From assembly GCF_010550245.1 (NCBI RefSeq), contig NZ_JAAGLU010000005.1:248001-312000 (forward strand): a DNA stretch of 64,000 nt, written 5' to 3'. Below, in pieces: positions 8,609 through 17,276 of this stretch. The translations under genes and the position numbers were made by a program. This stretch comes from Streptomyces sp. SID12501. GTDB lineage: Bacteria > Actinomycetota > Actinomycetes > Streptomycetales > Streptomycetaceae. The notes below the pieces were generated by a model. It made no database searches, was not told the DNA's origin, and saw nothing but the letters and a program-made list of their open reading frames with translations. How positions within the stretch are numbered: the first letter of the stretch is position 1; each line of letters starts with the position of its first letter.

Positions 8609-9280
8609 TCAGACGGCCGCACCCGTCAGGTACGCCGACACGATCACGTTCGCCGTGTAGGTCCGGGAAACCCGGTCGAACGTACCGCCGCAGGTGATGA
8701 GCCGGAGTTCCGCGCGGCCCGACTGCCGTGCGCCGTAAGCCTGTTGGGCGTCGAAGCGGTCGCGGGGCAGGACCCGGACGTCGTCCACGGTGAACTCGGC
8801 GACCTTGCCGTCCGCGCGGGTGACACGGATCGTCGCGCCCGGCCGCAGGGTGCTGACCTTGTAGAAGACGGCGGGGCGGGTCTCGGTGTCGACGTGTCCG
8901 ACGAGGAGCGCGGTGCCAGCGGCGCCGGGCCGGGTGCCGGACCCGTACCAGCCCACGACGCCCGCCTGGTCGAAGGGCGGCGGGTCGATCGCGCCACGCC
9001 GGTCGAGGCCGCGGGCCACCACCGGGGCCTGCACGCCCAGTTCGGGGATGTCCACGCGCTGCGGCAGGGCGCCGCTCAACGGCTCGTGCGCGGGCGGGAG
9101 TTCGGGGTCCGGAGGGCGGCCGACCGCCGCGATGTCGCCGGTGGTCGGCGCGGATATGCCATGGCGTACGTCGGTCATCTCGCGACCCCACAGCCACAGC
9201 CCGAGAAGCAGCAGCGCCCAGGCCACGCCCATGGTCAGGCGTCCGGCGCCCGGGGATCGTTCGCGGTCGTCGTCGGACAT
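8609..9280 (-). CDS. Class F sortase
   Basis: 223 residues, ATG at 9278-9280. One N-terminal membrane segment (about 16-31) is followed by a sortase domain with H129 in LLVGHVDTE, C197 in LRLITCGGTF and R206 in SRTYTANV, the His-Cys-Arg triad. The TCGG context and single-domain size fit class F, common in Actinobacteria. Its stop-to-start distance from the upstream secreted gene is 5 bases, so the two form an operon. Substrates are unknown. The partner lacks a clear LPxTG motif. Confidence 0.9.
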   Translation of the reverse strand: MSDDDRERSPGAGRLTMGVAWALLLLGLWLWGREMTDVRHGISAPTTGDIAAVGRPPDPELPPAHEPLSGALPQRVDIPELGVQAPVVARGLDRRGAIDPPPFDQAGVVGWYGSGTRPGAAGTALLVGHVDTETRPAVFYKVSTLRPGATIRVTRADGKVAEFTVDDVRVLPRDRFDAQQAYGARQSGRAELRLITCGGTFDRVSRTYTANVIVSAYLTGAAV

Positions 9281-9285
9281 GCGCC

Positions 9286-9864
9286 TCAGTCCGTCCCACG
9301 GCCCCGGCGGAACCCGCGCACCGCGACGACGACCGCCGCCACACCCGCGAGGACGAGACCGACCACCGCCTGCCCGGTGCCGGGGCCGGTGCCCCGCGCC
9401 TCGGCGGCGGCCAGTTCCTCCGCCGCGCCGCCACCACCGGCGGGCACGGGCGCGACGGGCGAGGCGGCCGGACGGGAGGGCGCGGCGGACGACGGCTTTC
9501 CAGCCCCTTCGTCCGCCCCGTTCACGGCCACGGCGATCACGCCCCTGACCTTGCCCTCCTGCCCGCCGCACCCGACCGTGACGTCGTACGTGCCCGGCGG
9601 GAGCGCGGAGCGGACGCGGGACCCGCCGACGAGCGCCCCGTCCTCCCCCTGCGCCGCGAGCAGCACATCGGCGACGAAGGCCTCCGACTTCGCGGTCCCC
9701 GTCCTCCCCGTACAGCCGCGCACGACGAGCCGTACGTCACTGCCGGGCGCCGGGGACGCCGGGGTCACCGAGATCCCCCCGCCGGCGGCGAACGCCACGG
9801 GTACGGGGGTGAGCGCGGCGGCGACCGCGACACCGGCACAGAGCGTGAGACGCATGGAACCCAT
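9286..9864 (-). CDS. Secreted protein with C-terminal membrane anchor, partner of class F sortase
   Basis: 192 residues. The start at 9864 follows GGAGG by 7 bases. A signal peptide ends near AFAAGGG (about residue 27). The extracellular part begins ISVTPASPAPGSDV and looks like an Ig-like bacterial surface domain with two cysteines (GCTGR and VGCGGQ). A Ser/Pro/Ala-rich linker and a C-terminal hydrophobic helix with a basic end (RGFRRGRG) follow. This is the layout of a wall- or membrane-anchored surface protein, but no canonical LPxTG is present, so whether the adjacent sortase processes it is open. Confidence 0.75.
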   Translation of the reverse strand: MGSMRLTLCAGVAVAAALTPVPVAFAAGGGISVTPASPAPGSDVRLVVRGCTGRTGTAKSEAFVADVLLAAQGEDGALVGGSRVRSALPPGTYDVTVGCGGQEGKVRGVIAVAVNGADEGAGKPSSAAPSRPAASPVAPVPAGGGGAAEELAAAEARGTGPGTGQAVVGLVLAGVAAVVVAVRGFRRGRGTD

Positions 9865-9989
9865 CGTGAACCTCCAGACACCTGGAGACTCCTCCTCCGC
9901 GCCCCGGTCCGCATCTCCGGAGCGGGTACGGCTGCTCCGTACGGGTTGCGAAGGGTTTGGCGGCGTACGGAGATTCAGGGGGAGAAGGG

Positions 9990-10050
9990 TTCCGACACGG
10001 AGGGTTCTGACGCGCAGGGCTCAGGCTCGGAGGGCTCGGGCTCGCAGGGC
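9990..10050. repeat. Imperfect tandem repeat at the 3' end of the HAD gene
   Basis: Short GC-rich units of the type AGGGCTCAGGCTCGG alternate for about 60 bases directly after the HAD stop codon. It lies in untranslated sequence and no function is evident. Confidence 0.5.
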
Positions 10051-10830
10051 TCAGACGCGGTCGACGAGGTCCGCGATGGAGTTGACGATCTTGGACGGGC
10101 GGTACGGGAAGTTCTCGACCTGGTCCGGCCCGGTCAGACCGGTGAGCACCAGGAAGGTCTGCATCCCGGCCTCGATGCCGGCCAGGACGTCGGTGTCCAT
10201 GCGGTCGCCGATCATTGCGCTGGTCTCGGAGTGGGCGCCGATCGCGTTCAGCCCGGTCCGCATCATCAGGGGGTTGGGCTTGCCCGCGAAGTACGGTTTC
10301 CGGCCGGTCGCCTTGGTGATCAGCGCGGCCACCGCGCCGGTCGCGGGCAGCGGGCCCTCGGTGGAGGGGCCGGTCTCGTCCGGGTTGGTGGCGATGAAAC
10401 GGGCGCCGCCCTCGATCAGGCGTACGGCCTTGGTCATGGCCTCGAAGGAGTAGGTGCGGGTCTCGCCGAGAACGACGTAGTCGGGCTCGTGGTCGGTGAG
10501 GATGTACCCGATGTCGTGCAGGGCCGTGGTCAGCCCGGCCTCGCCGATGACGTAGGCGGTCCCGCCGGGGCGCTGGTCGTCGAGGAACTTGGCGGTGGCG
10601 AGCGCCGACGTCCAGATGTTGTCGACGGGCACCTCCAGGCCCATACGGCGCAGGCGGGCGTGCAGGTCGCGCGGGGTGTAGATCGAGTTGTTGGTGAGCA
10701 CCAGGAAGGGCTTGCCCGACTCGCGGAGCTTCTTGAGGAAGGCATCGGCGCCAGGGATCGGCACGCCCTCGTGAATGAGCACACCGTCCATGTCGGTGAG
10801 CCACGAGTCGATGGGCTTGCGGTCTGCCAT
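10051..10830 (-). CDS. HAD-IIA family sugar/nucleotide phosphatase (NagD-like)
   Basis: 259 residues. The start at 10830 follows AGGAGACAGG. The HAD catalytic motif is DMDGVL (D13/D15), motif II is VLTNNS, the NagD-type C2 cap lies in the middle, the motif III lysine is in AGKPNPLM, and motif IV is MIGDRMDTD. This fits a soluble cytoplasmic phosphatase of the NagD/PGP group. The true substrate cannot be read from sequence. It is monocistronic, followed by an imperfect tandem repeat. Confidence 0.9.
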   Translation of the reverse strand: MADRKPIDSWLTDMDGVLIHEGVPIPGADAFLKKLRESGKPFLVLTNNSIYTPRDLHARLRRMGLEVPVDNIWTSALATAKFLDDQRPGGTAYVIGEAGLTTALHDIGYILTDHEPDYVVLGETRTYSFEAMTKAVRLIEGGARFIATNPDETGPSTEGPLPATGAVAALITKATGRKPYFAGKPNPLMMRTGLNAIGAHSETSAMIGDRMDTDVLAGIEAGMQTFLVLTGLTGPDQVENFPYRPSKIVNSIADLVDRV

Positions 10831-10935
10831 GTCCTGTCTCCTGCTCCTGCACTGCGCTCTGCGTTGCCGTACACGCGTACGAGATGCCGCGTGCGCCCAG
10901 CCTGTCACAGCCCGGATCTTGGGGGAATGGCCGGT

Positions 10936-11730
10936 TTATGTCCGCCCTACGGGTCGGACCCGGGCCAGCAGCATCATTCCGCCGCCGGTGAGCATCAGGG
11001 TGAGGGCGATGCCCGCGAGGCGGAGCGCGGTGTCGTGACCACCGGTGCCGGCGAGCTCGCCGATGTACGGCGGCAGCTCGTCCCGTACGCCGGGTACGGG
11101 ACGGGCCGAGGCCGGGTCGGCGGCGGAGGTGGCGGCGGGAGTGGGAGCGGGGGCGACGACGCGGAAGCGGTAGTCGTTGGACTGGCCGACCCAGTCGCTG
11201 TCGCCGGCGTGCCGCTGGACCACGGCGGCGTTGGCGACGACGTCGTTGTCCACCGCTCCGGCGCCGATCGCGAGCCTCACCCGCACGGAGACGGTCCGCC
11301 CGGGCCCGACGGTGAACCCGGGAAACCCGTCGCCGTCGAACACGCCGATGGTCTCGTCGGCGTCGGTGGTCTCGAACCGCACGGGGTAGGGGCGGGGGCG
11401 GTGCTCGTCGTAGAACTCCAGGCGCGGCTGAGCCGTCGTCAGGGCACGGCGCTCGTCGACGAGTACGAGGACGGGGTGGATGTCCGTGCAGGTGCGGGCG
11501 GTGTTGTTGGTGAGGTCGAGGCGCCAGGTCCGGTGCCCACCACCGGCTTCGTAGGCGGCGGGCCCGCCGTGGATGCGGGTGGTGAGGGGGAAGGCGCGGT
11601 CGGTGGGGGTGGCGGCGCAGGAGACCGCACGGGCGGGGGCGGCCAGGACTCCGGGTGCGGCGGCGAGCAGGGCGGCGGTCATGGTCGCGGTGACGGTGAC
11701 GGTCGTGGTCACGTAGGTACACAGTCGCAT
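10936..11730 (-). CDS. Cell-surface protein with LAxTG sortase E signal
   Basis: 264 residues from ATG 11730; a GTG at 11736 is also possible. No convincing ribosome site is seen, so the start is uncertain. A Sec signal ends around LAAPARAVSC. A beta-rich ectodomain carries the motif LTNNTARTC and an FDGDGFPGFTVGPG loop. A Pro/Ala-rich stalk leads to ELAGTGG, then a hydrophobic helix and a short basic tail. LAxTG is the signal used by class E sortases in high-GC Actinobacteria, and a class E sortase is encoded at 18543-19331. It probably becomes linked to peptidoglycan. Confidence 0.8.
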   Translation of the reverse strand: MRLCTYVTTTVTVTATMTAALLAAAPGVLAAPARAVSCAATPTDRAFPLTTRIHGGPAAYEAGGGHRTWRLDLTNNTARTCTDIHPVLVLVDERRALTTAQPRLEFYDEHRPRPYPVRFETTDADETIGVFDGDGFPGFTVGPGRTVSVRVRLAIGAGAVDNDVVANAAVVQRHAGDSDWVGQSNDYRFRVVAPAPTPAATSAADPASARPVPGVRDELPPYIGELAGTGGHDTALRLAGIALTLMLTGGGMMLLARVRPVGRT

Positions 11731-11985
11731 GAACACATGACCATGCCGGGATGGTGGGGTCGGTGGGCGGCACCGCTCCGGGGGGTGTGTGGCTACGCCC
11801 CGAACGGGCTCGCGCATGCGCCCGATCGGCCGATGCGGCACTTCACGTCGTCGCGTTTCGTCGACGGCGAGGGCCCGGGGAATCGGCGGCGGTCTCGATC
11901 GCGTGCGTCGATGGACTGCGGAGTGGTTGGGCGGGGCACCCGGCCCCCTGGGTCACCGCCGCCCAGAGGTGCGAAAGTGGACGGC

Positions 11986-13086
11986 ATGACTGGTACGACT
12001 GGAATGACCCGCACGTCCGGTGCTCCCCTCCGTCTCGGCCTCGTCGGTTACGGTCTCGCGGGCTCCGTCTTCCACGCCCCGCTGATCGCCGCCACCGAGG
12101 GCCTCGTCCTCGACACGGTCGTCACGGCGAACCCCGAGCGGCAGGCACAGGCCCGCGCCGGGTTCCCGGACGTACGGATCGCCGCCACCCCGGACGAGCT
12201 GTTCGCCCGCGCCGACGAGCTGGACCTGGTCGTCATCGCGTCCCCGAACAAGACGCACGTCCCGCTGGCCACCGCAGCCATCGAGGCCGGCCTGCCTGTC
12301 GTGGTCGACAAGCCGGTCGCGGGCACGGCGGCCGAGGCGCGTGACCTGGCCGCCCTCGCCGACCAGCGGGGACTGCTCCTCTCCGTCTTCCAGAACCGCC
12401 GCTGGGACCACGACTTCCGGACGCTCCGCAAGCTGGTCGCGGAGGGCGGGCTGGGTGACGTATGGCGGTTCGAGTCACGGTTCGAGCGGTGGCGGCCCCA
12501 GACCAAGGGCGGCTGGCGCGAGTCCGGCGACCCGGCGGAGTTCGGCGGACTGCTGTACGACCTCGGCAGTCACGTCGTCGACCAGGCACTGGTCCTCTTC
12601 GGCCCCGTCGCCTCCGTGTACGCCGAGACGGACATCCGCCGCCAGGGCGCCGAGACCGACGACGACACATTCATCGCGCTCACCCACACGAGCGGCGTCC
12701 GCACCCATCTGTACGTCTCCGCGACCACCGCCCAACTCGGTCCGCGCTTCCGGGTGTTGGGCTCGCGGGCCGGGTACGTGAAGTACGGCCTCGATCCGCA
12801 GGAGGCCGCCCTGAAGGAGGGCGGACGGCCGGGGGACCCCGGTTGGGGGCTCGAACCCGAGAGCATGTGGGGGCGGGTCGGGGCCGGAGAGTCCCCGCTC
12901 ACGGGTGGCGGACGGCCGGAGCCGACCCTGCCGGGGGCGTACGAGAAGTACTACTCTGCGATCGCCGCGGCCCTGCGCGACGGCGGCCCCAACCCGGTGA
13001 CCGCGCTGGAGGCGGCAGCCGCGCTCGACGTACTGGAAGCGGCCCGGCGTTCCGCGAACGAGAAGGTGACGGTGACCCTGCGATGA
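11986..13086 (+). CDS. Gfo/Idh/MocA family NAD(P)-dependent oxidoreductase
   Basis: 366 residues. The start is the ATG at 11986, with a second ATG six codons on. The ribosome site is weak. The Rossmann motif GLVGYGLAGS near the N-terminus, the family signature DKPVAGTAAEA (EKP-like, with Asp for Glu) and the downstream substrate domain with FGGLLYDLGSHVVDQ (DLGxHxxD) define the family. It likely oxidises or reduces a sugar or inositol-type substrate in the cytosol. It overlaps the next gene by 4 bases, so the two are cotranslated. Confidence 0.88.
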   Translation: MTGTTGMTRTSGAPLRLGLVGYGLAGSVFHAPLIAATEGLVLDTVVTANPERQAQARAGFPDVRIAATPDELFARADELDLVVIASPNKTHVPLATAAIEAGLPVVVDKPVAGTAAEARDLAALADQRGLLLSVFQNRRWDHDFRTLRKLVAEGGLGDVWRFESRFERWRPQTKGGWRESGDPAEFGGLLYDLGSHVVDQALVLFGPVASVYAETDIRRQGAETDDDTFIALTHTSGVRTHLYVSATTAQLGPRFRVLGSRAGYVKYGLDPQEAALKEGGRPGDPGWGLEPESMWGRVGAGESPLTGGGRPEPTLPGAYEKYYSAIAAALRDGGPNPVTALEAAAALDVLEAARRSANEKVTVTLR

Positions 13087-13616
13087 CCAGTCAGAAGACC
13101 GGCGGCCACAAGGCGGGCGGACAGCCCTCGCTCGGGCCGCGCATCGCGCCCGAACTCACCCCGAGCATCGAGGAACTCGAAGCACAGCAACGGCACTTGG
13201 TGTTCCCGCAGTTCTCGTACGACGACGCGTGGGCGCTGGGTTCGCTGCTCGTGGAGCTGGCGCGGGAGCGACAGGCGCCGGTGGCCGTCGACATCCACCG
13301 GGCCGGTCAGCAGCTCTTCCACGCCGCCCTGCCCGGCTCGACCCCCGACAACGACGCCTGGATCGACCGCAAACGCCGGGTCGTGGAGCGTTACGGCGCC
13401 CCCTCCTATCTGGTGGGCGCCCGCTTCCGCGCCAAGGGCACGACCTTCGAGGACGACTCGCGCCTCGACCCCGACACGTACGCGGCTCACGGCGGCTCGT
13501 TCCCGATCGCCGTCGAGGGCGTCGGCGTGATCGGGTCGGTGACGGTGTCGGGGCTGCCCCAGCTCCAGGACCACCGGATGGTCGTAGAGGCGCTGGAGAT
13601 CTTCCTCAAGGTGTGA
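13083..13616 (+). CDS. UPF0303/HbpS-like haem-degrading domain protein
   Basis: 177 residues, ATG overlapping the upstream stop. The sequence PTIEELEAQQ-like start, the central DIHRAGQQLFHAALPG, DNDAWIDRKRRVV and the C-terminal GVGVIGSVTVSGLPQLQDH match the small alpha/beta fold shared by HbpS, GlcG and UPF0303 proteins. Some members bind haem or sense redox. Here the role is unknown, but coupling with a dehydrogenase suggests a shared pathway. No signal peptide is present. Confidence 0.8.
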   Translation: MTSQKTGGHKAGGQPSLGPRIAPELTPSIEELEAQQRHLVFPQFSYDDAWALGSLLVELARERQAPVAVDIHRAGQQLFHAALPGSTPDNDAWIDRKRRVVERYGAPSYLVGARFRAKGTTFEDDSRLDPDTYAAHGGSFPIAVEGVGVIGSVTVSGLPQLQDHRMVVEALEIFLKV

Positions 13617-13722
13617 CGCTCCTCGTCGCGTGCTTCTCGTGGTGTGACGGGAATTATCCTGAGGGACCCTCCGTTTCAGGGAGCCACAGCACGGCATCCG
13701 GACTCGGAGGGAAACAGAACCG

Positions 13723-14613
13723 ATGAACCAGGTCAACGCCTCACAGGTCGGCTCACTGAAGGAAACCGTCGGGCGGTACGGCATCTGGAGTGTCGGGTTG
13801 CGTTCGGAGGAGCCCGAGGGCCTCACCGAGCGCGCCGAGGCCGCCGCCGAGCTGGAGGAACTGGGCTTCTCCGCCCTCTGGTTGGGCGGCAGCCCGGGCG
13901 TACGGCACGCGGTGCCGCTCGTCCGGGCGACCTCGCGGCTCGTCGTGGCGACCGGCATCCAGAGCATCTGGCAGTACGACGCCACCGAAACGGCGTCCGG
14001 TATCGCGGAGTTGGAGGCGACCCACCCCGGCCGCTTCCTGCTCGGCCTCGGGGTGAGTCACGCCGGGATGGCGGACCGCTACCGCCGCCCGTACGCGTCG
14101 ATGGTCGAGTACCTCGACGCCCTGGACGCGGCCGGACTGCCCGCCGAACGCCGGGTGTTGGCCGCGCTGGGCCCGAAGATGCTGGAGCTCTCGCGGGACC
14201 GCGCCGCCGGCTCGCACCCGTACCTCGTGACCCCCGAGCACACCGCGCAGGCCCGTGAAGCACTGGGCGAATCACCGCTGCTGGCACCGGAGTTGAAGGT
14301 CGTACTGGACACGGACCCGGGCCGGGCCCGCACGACCGCCCGTGGCACCCTCGCCATGTATCTGACCCTGCCGAACTACACGAACCACTTCCTGCGCATC
14401 GGCTTCACCGAGGACGATCTCGCGGACGGTGGCAGCGACCGTCTGATCGACGCGGTGTTCGCATGGGGCAGCGAGGACCGGATCCGTGAGCGGATCGACG
14501 CCTTCCACACGGCGGGCGCGGACCATGTCACCCTCCAGGTCGTCGAGGACCAGTCCAGGGGCACCCTCCCCCGCGACGGCTGGCGTCGGCTGGCCGCCCT
14601 GCTGAAGCCCTGA
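13723..14613 (+). CDS. F420-dependent LLM-class oxidoreductase (TIGR03620-type)
   Basis: 296 residues, ATG at 13723 with GGAGGG at 13708-13713, nine bases before it. Luciferase-like TIM barrel features are GYGIWS-type N-terminus, LGFSALWLGG, LVVATGIQSIW, HPGRFLLGLGVSHA and the C-terminal HVTLQVV. Streptomyces homologues use deazaflavin F420 to move hydride onto unknown substrates. It is followed by a 9-base repeat (CTGAAGCCC units) before the next gene. Confidence 0.88.
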   Translation: MNQVNASQVGSLKETVGRYGIWSVGLRSEEPEGLTERAEAAAELEELGFSALWLGGSPGVRHAVPLVRATSRLVVATGIQSIWQYDATETASGIAELEATHPGRFLLGLGVSHAGMADRYRRPYASMVEYLDALDAAGLPAERRVLAALGPKMLELSRDRAAGSHPYLVTPEHTAQAREALGESPLLAPELKVVLDTDPGRARTTARGTLAMYLTLPNYTNHFLRIGFTEDDLADGGSDRLIDAVFAWGSEDRIRERIDAFHTAGADHVTLQVVEDQSRGTLPRDGWRRLAALLKP

Positions 14614-14737
14614 AGCCCTGATGTCTTGAAGCCCTGAAACGGTAGCGTTTCCTCCGGATGCATCCGGTCGTTTGTCTGCACGTGTCATCGGGCGAGATCC
14701 AGGAGCCCGGTGACACGCATGCGAACGGAGAAGTCCC

Positions 14738-16321
14738 GTGCGATTGACCGATATCCACCGTTGCGAGATCCGGCCCGGACGGCTCGTGACCTGGACCCTG
14801 CATCCGACGACAGTCGAAAGCGTCGCCGAACTGCCGGAGGACACCCGCCCACCCGCGTACGTACAGGAGGCCCACGTCCGCACCGCGCGAACGGTGCGTG
14901 AGGACGGCCTGTTCGTGCCGACCTGGCTCGGTACGGCCTTCGACATTCCCGGGCGGGTCGATCTCGACGTCCTCCAGGGCGCGTTCCGGGCCTGGACGCT
15001 GCGGCACGAGACGCTGCGCAGCGGTTTCCGCTGGGTGGACGGCCCGCCCGGGTCTCCCGACGACTCCCCCAACAGCTCTTCCGACGGCTCTCCCAACAGC
15101 TCTCTCAACGACGAGCTGCGGCGCTTCACGCTCGCCGCCGAGGACGTCGTCCTGCATCGCGAGGACGTCGGTGACTTCCGGGACGGGGCGGTGCTGTCGC
15201 GCTATCTGCAGGATCGGTTCGACATCGCGGCCGACGCGCTGACCTGGCCGAACTTCATCTACAGCGCGGTCGTCAGGGACGACGGAGTCAGCGTGTACAT
15301 GGCTTTCGACCACACCAACGTCGACTCGTACTCGATCTTCCGCATCGCCCACGAGATCCACCAGCTCTACACGGCCGGCCTCGACGGCGAGGCGGTGGAC
15401 ACGGCGCCGGTCGCCAGTTACGTCGACTTCTGCGCGAGCGAGCGTACGCACGCCGACGGGATCGACGAGACGCACTCGATCGTCGACGAGTGGCGGAAGT
15501 TCATCGCCCGGTGCGACGGCAAGCTACCCAACTTCCCCGTCGACCTCGGCCTCGACCCCGAAGGGCCGCTCCCCACCCAGAAGTTGATGCGGGAGTGGCT
15601 CACGGACGACGCGGACGCGGCGGCCTTCGAGGCGTACTGCCGTCCGTACGGCGGCAGCATGACCGGCATCCTCGCGGCCACCGCCCTCATCGTGCGCGAG
15701 ATCAGCGGCCAGCAGGTGTACCGCACTGTCGTGCCCTTCCACACGCGGGCCAGGTCGGAGTGGTCGGACTCGGTCGGCTGGTACGTGGGCGGCGCGCCGC
15801 TGGAGATCCCGGTGGGCGAGGTGTCGGACTTCGACGGCGCGCTGGACCTGGTCCGCACCGCGCTGCGCGCCAAGCGGCCCCTGTCGAGGATGCCCATCGC
15901 CCGGGTGCTGAAGCTCCTGGGCTCCGACTTCCGGCCCACCTCACCGGACCTGTACTCGATCGTCTCGTTCGTCGACACCCGGGGCATCGCGGGCTCGGAG
16001 AGCTGGGACGACCTGAAGGCGTACGGGCTGATCCGGGTGTCGTACGGCGACCAGGTGTGCGCCTGGGTCACCCGCCTCCACGAGGGCCTCCAGTTCGCGT
16101 CCCGCTACCCGGACACGGACGTGGCACAGAAGAACATGCGGCTGTACGTGGCCAGGCTGCGGGAGCTGATCGCGTCGGTGGCGCGGGACGCGCCCGCCGA
16201 CAGGGGCGCCCCGAGGGGCGCGGGGCTGCGTCCGACCGCGGCTCCGCTGCGGGGCGCGGGCAGCCTCCACCGGCCCGCGGCCACCGAACTGCCCACCACA
16301 AAAACCCTTACGCGTCCTTGA
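14738..16321 (+). CDS. Stand-alone condensation-domain protein (NRPS C-like acyltransferase)
   Basis: 527 residues. GTG at 14738 follows CGGAG by 7 bases. The fold resembles NRPS condensation domains: LDVLQGAFRAWTLRHETLRS near the N-terminus, the active-site-like AFDHTNVDSYS where the canonical HHxxxDG is reduced to DHxxxDS, and the late motif RTVVPFHTRARSEWSDSVGW. No adenylation or carrier domain is nearby, so a free condensation or acyl-transfer role is likely and the substrate unknown. A Ser/Asn/Asp-rich insertion lies at about 108-126. The last 45 residues are encoded by a copy of the dispersed intergenic repeat and are probably not part of the ancestral protein. Confidence 0.8.
   Translation: MRLTDIHRCEIRPGRLVTWTLHPTTVESVAELPEDTRPPAYVQEAHVRTARTVREDGLFVPTWLGTAFDIPGRVDLDVLQGAFRAWTLRHETLRSGFRWVDGPPGSPDDSPNSSSDGSPNSSLNDELRRFTLAAEDVVLHREDVGDFRDGAVLSRYLQDRFDIAADALTWPNFIYSAVVRDDGVSVYMAFDHTNVDSYSIFRIAHEIHQLYTAGLDGEAVDTAPVASYVDFCASERTHADGIDETHSIVDEWRKFIARCDGKLPNFPVDLGLDPEGPLPTQKLMREWLTDDADAAAFEAYCRPYGGSMTGILAATALIVREISGQQVYRTVVPFHTRARSEWSDSVGWYVGGAPLEIPVGEVSDFDGALDLVRTALRAKRPLSRMPIARVLKLLGSDFRPTSPDLYSIVSFVDTRGIAGSESWDDLKAYGLIRVSYGDQVCAWVTRLHEGLQFASRYPDTDVAQKNMRLYVARLRELIASVARDAPADRGAPRGAGLRPTAAPLRGAGSLHRPAATELPTTKTLTRP
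16208..16270. repeat. Dispersed GC-rich repeat (copy C) inside the 3' end of the condensation gene
   Basis: GAGGGGCGCGGGGCTGCG followed by CGGCTCCGCTGCGG matches the long form at 58328-58390. It is translated as the tail of the condensation-domain protein. Confidence 0.6.
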
Positions 16322-17165
16322 ATTCCTGACGCTGCCGCCCGAGCCCCTCGATCTCCAGCTCGACCACATCCCCGGCCCGAAGAAACGGCTTGGGCTCGGG
16401 CGCACCCAGCGCAACCCCCGCCGGCGTACCCGTGTTGATGACGTCACCCGGGTACAGGGTCATGAACTGGCTTACGTACCGCACGACTTCGGCGACCCCG
16501 AAGATCTGCTCGGCGGTCGTCCCGTCCTGCTTCAACTCACCGTTCACCCACAACCGCAGCGCGAGCCCCTGCGGGTCCGGCACCTCGTCCGCGGTCACCA
16601 GCCAGGGCCCGAGCGGGTTGAACGTCTCGCAGTTCTTCCCCTTGTCCCAGGTACCTCCCCGCTCCAGCTGGAACTCGCGCTCGGACACGTCGTGCGCGAC
16701 CGCGTACCCGGCGACATGCGCGAGCGCCTCCTCGCGCGAGCCGAGATAGCGGGCCGTACGTCCGATGACCACCGCGAGTTCCACCTCCCAGTCGGTCTTC
16801 GTCGACTCGCGCGGCACGAGCACCGTGTCGTACGGCCCGACGACCGTGTCCGCCGCCTTGAAGAAGATCACCGGCTCGGCAGGCGGCTCGGCGCCGGTCT
16901 CGCGGGCGTGGTCGTGGTAGTTGAGCCCGATGCACACGATCTTGCCGATGCGAGCCAGCGGCGGCCCGATCCGCAGCCCGGTCGCGTCCAGGACGGGCAG
17001 CTCACCGGCGTCGGCGGCGGCCCGGATCCGGCCGAGCGCCACGTCGTCGGCGAGCAGCGGTCCGTCGATGTCCGGGACGACCCCCGACAGGTCCCGCAGG
17101 GTTCCCTCGGCGTCGAGCAGCGCGGGCCGCTCCGACCCTGCCGTACCGACTCGCAGCAGCTTCAT
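16308..17165 (-). CDS. Fumarylacetoacetate hydrolase family protein
   Basis: 285 residues, ATG at 17163-17165. Its stop overlaps the tail of the converging condensation gene by 14 bases. The FAH C-terminal fold shows IGKIVCIGLNYHDHA, VIFFKAADTVVG, the metal-ligand stretch TDWEVELAVVIG, GYAVAHDVSER and MTLYPGDVINTGTPAG. Members hydrolyse or decarboxylate beta-diketones, often in aromatic catabolism. The particular substrate cannot be assigned. It is single, with no pathway neighbours. Confidence 0.9.
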   Translation of the reverse strand: MKLLRVGTAGSERPALLDAEGTLRDLSGVVPDIDGPLLADDVALGRIRAAADAGELPVLDATGLRIGPPLARIGKIVCIGLNYHDHARETGAEPPAEPVIFFKAADTVVGPYDTVLVPRESTKTDWEVELAVVIGRTARYLGSREEALAHVAGYAVAHDVSEREFQLERGGTWDKGKNCETFNPLGPWLVTADEVPDPQGLALRLWVNGELKQDGTTAEQIFGVAEVVRYVSQFMTLYPGDVINTGTPAGVALGAPEPKPFLRAGDVVELEIEGLGRQRQEFKDA

Positions 17166-17276
17166 GATCTTTCTCTCCCTCGGTTACGTCCCCGGCCACC
17201 GGTCACGCCCTCAGTCACCATTCATCGGAGGACTGGTCGATCGTCCAAGCTGGACGTCCGGTCCGCAATACCCGGT

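Noticed and set aside
8609..9571. Longer N-terminus for the class F sortase
   Set aside because: The extra 97 codons are Arg/Gly-rich and antisense-like in composition, and overlap the secreted partner gene; the ATG at 9280 gives a normal membrane-anchored sortase.
14614..14640. CTGAAGCCC repeats as a CRISPR array
   Set aside because: Units are 9 bases, directly adjacent, without spacers. No repeat-spacer pattern or cas gene was found anywhere in the window.
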